The notes under the pieces were generated by a model that saw nothing but the letters and a program-made list of their open reading frames with translations, ran no database searches and was not told the origin of the DNA. From assembly GCA_033026295.1 (NCBI GenBank), contig CM065171.1, positions 1,240,001 through 1,304,000 on the forward strand: DNA of 64,000 nucleotides, read 5' to 3'. The DNA is from Channa striata. Lineage: Eukaryota > Chordata > Actinopteri > Anabantiformes > Channidae. Positions within the stretch are counted from its first letter, which is position 1. Every line of letters starts with the position of its first letter. The translations under genes and the position numbers were made by a program. Shown piece by piece: positions 58,875 to 64,000 of this stretch.

Positions 58875-60579
58875 CTTGGGTCAGCAAACACATGGAAAGA
58901 AACATGGGGACAAAGATTTATTTTTTTACACAATTTATTTATACAACAGACATGCACTAAGTAAGAGAGGCCAAAATGCTTAATTGGATTTAGTAGCATT
59001 TGAATGGTGCACATCCGGATACGGCATATGTGTCTGAGAAGGGTCTGCTCCTTGCGCAGAAACTAGGTGAGATAACAGCTTAACTTTGACACACGAATAT
59101 ATTGTCAAGCTTGAAAAATAACAGGGTTGACTGTGGCTTAGGAGAAGCAGCTGACCACTTATCCCAGGGTTTTTGGCTCTATTCGTGGCTCCTCCTGTCA
59201 CATGTCAAAGTATCCTTGAGTAAGACACTGACCCCCATTGAAGTAATTGCTCCCAATGAGTAAAGAGCAACTGCACAGCAGATGACCAACACGTTCATCA
59301 TTTTCTGACCTTGAAAGTGCTTTGTGTGTCTGCAAATTCGTTTCAGGGGGCAAAGTTACTCAGCTTAAGCCGTGCAAAGTGAGGTTTAAGTGTCACTGAT
59401 CTGACATACACGGCGCCAAATCTGTTTGTGACGCAGCGTCTCTCTGCTGCACTCTGCTGGGGAAAAAGAGCAAACTAAATTCAAAACCCCACTGCACACA
59501 AACAACAGAAAGATGTTTAAAATGTGCAAAATATTTTAACCAATAGAGGGAGAAACAATTACGGATCTTGGTAAAGCAGTTTGTAAAATTTAATTTACTT
59601 GATTCTGGGACCATCTTTTATGTATTGGGTATCTCATTCTGTTCAAACACACGTTGTCTAAAGGCTACACCATCTAAACATCAGGCTACACACAACCATC
59701 CACTGTTTTTACATTGATGAAACTGTGAGCAAATAATAACACGCTGCTACAAAATAACCACACATTGTTCAGGACTCAGACAGGTTGGATTATTCCCATG
59801 TGCCGGGACACTTTTTCCATCCGTCCTTTTCTCAGCTATTCAGATTTTATTCTTGAAATGTCTTACGCCGCTGTAGGGATTGTGATGCAACATTAAACAG
59901 CAGAATGAAGACTGAAAAGGGATTGGAATGAAATGATCATTTAACAGCTTCACCAAACTGTTATTCCAGTCATGGACAACTACTACTATGTATGGAGCCT
60001 TGTTCTCGTTCTCTATAGCATTACTAACTGGAGGTACCTGTACACATATATTTGTTGTTATTTTTAACCTGGTTAAAATTCAGAGTGAAATATTGATATA
60101 GTTACTTGTCTATAGTTACTTTGCAGATTTATTGAACCAATAATTGCTGATGTATGATGACTGAAGTAGCTGTCAGTACATAGTGCAAAGGGGTTTACTG
60201 AGCTTCACTTTACCAGCTAAAAAAACAGTGACGTGTAGGCCTTAAAAAGTCAGAAAATAACTTCTGAATCTCATCATACAACAGGACTTCATTTACATCT
60301 GGTTATATTACTACATTTACTTCAGACTTTGTTAAAGTAATTTTTGAGCACATACTCAGTACTATTAATTGAGAGAATTTGAAGTGGTACTTCTTCTTGT
60401 AGTGGAGTACTTTTTTTAAACAAGTGTGTGAAAGAGCAGAGTTTATGTACGTGTACTTCTGCCACCTATGGAATTTCAAGGTTTTATGAGGCATTAATTT
60501 ATCTTAAAATAAGAGAAATAGTTATCACCCTCACTCAGATATAGATCTGTTATTGTTTTTGTGGGGCTTTAAGATTTCA
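58875..60579 (-). other. tollip intron, part before the LINE
   Basis: I searched the - strand for the preceding C2 exon (N-P-R-W-N-K and F-Y-L-E-I-F-D motifs) and did not find it. Nothing else gene-like is visible. Confidence 0.45.
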
Positions 60580-63500
60580 TAGGACTTATCACATTCAATC
60601 TAGCCACAGGGGTTGCAAGCCAGTAACTTCTGTGCCAGTCCCAAGCCCGGATAAATAGAGAGGGTTGCGTCAGGAAGGGCATCCGGCGTAAAATTTTGCC
60701 AAGTACAACCATGCGAGTCATCCATACCACTTTAATACCGGATCGGTCGAGGCCCGGGTCAACAACGACCGCCACCGGTGCTGTTAACCTACAGGGTGCC
60801 GGTGTAAATTGGACTACTGTTGGTGGAAGAAGGAGAGGAGGCAGAAGGGTTCGTGGTCAGAGAGAGAAGGGTAAAGGCAGGAGCTTAGATCTGAGAGTAG
60901 GGACTCTTAACATTGGCACAATGACAGGGAAAGGTAAAGAGCTGGCAGACATGATGGAGAGAAGGAAGGTAGATGTACTGTGTGTGTAGGGGACGAGGTG
61001 GAAGGGCAGCAAAGCACGTAGTATTGGAGGAGGATACAAACTGTTCTACCATGGTGTGGATAGGAAGAGAAACGGAGTAGGAGTGATCCTGAAGGGGGAG
61101 TTTGTGAACAATGTTCTAGAGGTGAAAAGAGTCTCAGACAGGGTGATGAGCCTAAAGCTAGAAATCGAAGGGGTGATGGTGAACGTAGTCAGTGGGTATG
61201 CTCCACAAGTTGGCTGTGAGTTAGAAGAGAAGGAGAGATTCTGGAGTGAGTTTAATGAGGTCATAGAGAGTATCCCCAGAGGAGAGAGAATAGTTGTTGG
61301 AGCAGAGTTCAATGGGCATGTTGGTGAGGGGAACAGAGGTGATGAGGAGGTGATGGGCAGGTTTGGTGTAAAGGAAAGGAATCCAGAAGGACAGATGGTA
61401 GTGGACTTTGCTAAGAGGATGGCAAATGGCTGTAGTCAACACTTACTTCCAGAAGAGAGAGGAACACAGAGTGACATACAAGAGTGGAGGCAGAAGTACA
61501 CAGATGGACTACATCCTATGTAGACGAGGTCATTTGAGAGGTTAGTGACTGTAAAGTGGTGGTAGGAGAGAGTGTAGCCTGAGAGCACCGCATGGTGGTG
61601 TGTAAGATGACTCTGGTGGTCAGGAAGAAGAAGAGAGGAAAGACAGAAAAGAAGACCAAGTGGTGGAAGCTAAAGAATGAAGAAACTTGTGAGAAATTCA
61701 GGCAGAAGTTGAGACAGGCTCTGGGTGGTCAGGAGGAGCTTCCAGATGACTGAGAAACTACAGCAGAGGTAATTAGGGAAACAGGTAGGAAGGTGCTTGA
61801 TGTGTCATCTGGTAAGAGGAAAGATGATAAAGACACTTGGTGGTGGAATGAGGAAGTACAGGACTGCATCCAGAGGAAGAGGTTAGCTAAAAGGAAGTGG
61901 GATGTAGAAAGGACTGAGGAAAGTAGAGAGGAGTACAAGGAAGTGCAGCGCAGAGTGAAGAGGGAGGTGGCAAAGGCCAAACAGAAAGCTTACGATGAGC
62001 TCTATGACAGGTTAGACACGAAGGAAGGACAGAAGGACTTGTACAGGATAGCCAGACAGAGAGAGAGGGATGGGAAAGATGTGCAACAGATAAGGGTGAT
62101 TAAAGACAGAGATGGAAAGGTGCTAACAACCCAGGAGAGTGTGCAGAGAAGATGGAAGGAGTATTTGCTGATGAATGAGGAAAATGACAGGGAAATAAGA
62201 GAGGAAGATGTGGATGTTGTGGAGCAGGAAATAGCAGAGATTAGAAAGGAAGAGGTGAGGAAGGCTCTGAAAAGGATGAAGAGCGGAAAGGCTGTTGGCC
62301 CTGATGACGTACCGGTGGAGGTTTGGAAGTGTCTAGGAGAGACAGCAGTGAAGTTTCTGACAGGTCTGTTTAACAGGATTTTAGAGAGTGAGAAGATGCC
62401 TGAGGAATGGAGGAGAAGCGTTCTGGTGCCGATCTTTAAGAACAAGGGTGACACGCAGAACTGCAGCAACTACAGAGGGATAAAGCTGATGAGCCACACA
62501 AAGAGTAGTGGAAGCCAGGCCTGGAAAGGACGTGGAGATTTGTGAGCAGCAGTATGGTTTCATGCCCCGTAAGAGCACCACTGATGCCATTTTCACTTTG
62601 AGATTGTTGATGGAAAAGTACAGAGATGGTCAGAAGGAGCTGCATTGTGTCTTTGTGGATTTAGAGAAGGCATATGACAGGGTGCCGAGGGAAGAGCTGT
62701 GGTACTGTATGAGGATGTCGGGAGTGGCAGAGAAGTACGTCAGAGTAGTCCAGGACATGTATGAGAGAAGCATGATGGTGGTGAAATGTGCCGTAGGTCA
62801 GACAGAGGAGTTCAAGGTGGAGGTGGGACTACACCAAGGATCGGCTTTGAGTCCCTTCTTGTTTGCTATGCTGATGGACAGGTTGACAGATGAGGTCAGA
62901 CAGAAATCTCCCTGGACAATGATGTTTGCAGATGACATTGTGATTTGCAGTGAGAGTAGAGAGCAGGTGGAGGAACAGCTGGAGAGGTGGAGGTTTGCTC
63001 TGGAAGGAAGAGGCATGAAAGTCAGTCGTAGTAAGACAGAGACAGGGGGCAAGGTAGAAGCGTGAGGTTACAGGGGGCTGAGGTGAAGAAGGTGCAGGAG
63101 TTTAAGTACTTGGGGTCAACAGTTCAGTGTGATGGTAAGTGTGGAAAAGAGGTGAAGAGGCGAGTGCAGGCAGGTTGGAATGGGTGGAGGAAAGTGTCAG
63201 GAGTGTTGTGTGACAGAAGAGTGTCAGCAAAACTCAAAGGAAAGGTTTACAGGACAGTGGTGAGACCAGCTCTGCTCTATGGGTTAGAGACAGTAGCAGT
63301 GAGAAAGAGACAAGAGGCAGAGATGGAAGCAGCAGAGATGAAGATGTTGAGGTTCTCCTTAGGAGTGACAAGGTTGGACAGAATAAGGAACGAGTTCATC
63401 AGAGGGACAGCACACGCTGCCTGTGTTAGTAACAAAGTCAGAGAGGCGAGATTGAGATGGTTTGGACATGTGCAGAGGAGGGATAGTGAATATATTGGTA

Positions 63501-63706
63501 GAAGGATGTTGGAGATGGAGCTGCCAGGCAAGAGGGCGAGAGGACGACCAAGGAGGAGATATATGGACGTCCTAACAGAGGACATGAGGTTAGCTGGTGT
63601 CAGAGAGGAAGATGCCCAGGATAGAGTGAAGTGGAAAAGGATGATTCGCTGTGGCGACCCCTGATGGGAAAAGCCGAAAGAGAAGTAGTAGGACTTATCA
63701 CATTCA
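60580..63706 (+). mobile_element. Degenerate RTE-type LINE with 18-bp target-site duplication
   Basis: The direct repeats taggacttatcacattca at 60580-60597 and 63689-63706 bound a 3,091-bp insert. 60696-61523 encodes the apurinic-type endonuclease (L-R-V-G-T-L-N-I-G-T, then N-G-V-G-V-I-L-K) with an in-frame TAG at 60987. The reverse transcriptase spans about 61793-63065, with P-D-D-V-P-V-E-V-W-K, N-Y-R-G-I-K-L, V-F-V-D-L-E-K-A-Y-D and the catalytic F-A-D-D at about 62924-62935. The C-terminal region is 63062-63664. Frameshifts near 61510, 62500 and 63060, and a small deletion near 62495, make it non-functional. It lies antisense within a tollip intron. The RTE clade is inferred from the EN-RT order, the short 3' UTR and the C-terminal motifs. 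Confidence 0.85.
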
Positions 63707-64000
63707 CTAACTTGTTTGTCAGAAAATGCTTCGCCAAATAATGTGTGTTCACTCCCTGGGTTTGCAAAGGTTCAGCTCACCCTGACTGTTGGCTACATAA
63801 AATGAAAAAACATTAACTATGGTAGATTCAATTTGTGTGTTAGCTTTGTTGGGTGTGGACTTTCGGAAGAGCTCCTGCGCTTGCAGCTGCGACTCATTCA
63901 CCATGAAAGCTGCCTGCATTGTATATGAGAGAAATAAAATAGCACACCCAATATTTTAGCAAGCAGGAAGTGGAGATAGAGTGCTGGTCATACACACACT
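63707..64000. other. Right edge, unassigned
   Basis: Probably still tollip intron. A - strand frame near 63840-63915 (N-E-S-Q-L-Q-A-Q-E-L-F-R-K) follows an acceptor-like site but lacks a clear donor and does not match tollip. I leave it unannotated. Confidence 0.3.

Noticed and set aside
63835..63925. Possible - strand exon (N-E-S-Q-L-Q-A-Q-E-L-F-R-K)
   Set aside because: It follows an acceptor-like site, but there is no clear donor and no match to tollip's missing N-terminal or C2 sequence, and it is short. Chance cannot be excluded.

Overview
This is vertebrate genomic DNA from a ray-finned fish, probably a percomorph (inference). The reasons are short coding exons bounded by GT-AG introns, teleost-style LINE, SINE and MITE debris, and the gene order gel-forming mucin, gel-forming mucin, tollip. 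The same order occurs at the vertebrate 11p15-type mucin locus (MUC2, MUC5AC, MUC5B, then TOLLIP on the opposite strand). Nothing bacterial, phage or CRISPR-like is present.

Region 1 (1-10.2 kb, + strand) is the 3' part of a secreted gel-forming mucin, called mucin A here. It has the end of a Thr/Pro-rich (PTS) domain with 21-residue repeats, a cysteine module, a VWC-like exon, a D4 assembly (VWD, C8, TIL), further VWC-type exons and a C-terminal cystine knot (CTCK). It ends at a stop at 10051 and a poly(A) signal at 10196. Region 2 (10.2-18.3 kb) is intergenic and holds transposon remnants, including a 64-bp hAT-like MITE and a 431-bp element with terminal inverted repeats.

Region 3 (18.3-53.6 kb, + strand) is a complete second gel-forming mucin, mucin B, of mucin-5AC/mucin-2 type. 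It has a TATA box, a signal peptide, D1, D2, D'D3, one ~14.2-kb PTS exon, a cysteine module, VWC, D4, VWC and CTCK. I count 48 coding exons. The PTS exon holds about 58 copies of a 237-bp (79-codon) unit that is about 46% Thr/Ser, acidic and free of Cys. As assembled, this exon contains many frameshifts, although all the flanking exons are intact. The 18 exons after the PTS domain match mucin A one for one, so A and B are tandem paralogues. Mucin A keeps the D4 GDPH autocleavage motif and mucin B has lost it.

Region 4 (53.6-64 kb) holds the last three coding exons of tollip on the - strand (end of C2, linker, CUE domain), convergent with mucin B. The adjoining tollip intron carries a ~3.1-kb degenerate RTE-type LINE with an 18-bp target-site duplication. 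A truncated, nearly identical copy sits in the opposite orientation in a mucin B intron with a 14-bp duplication.

The two mucins would be secreted by goblet or other mucous cells. In this family the D domains and cystine knot build disulfide-linked polymers and the PTS region carries the O-glycans. TOLLIP is an unrelated endosomal ubiquitin-binding adaptor that shares only the locus.
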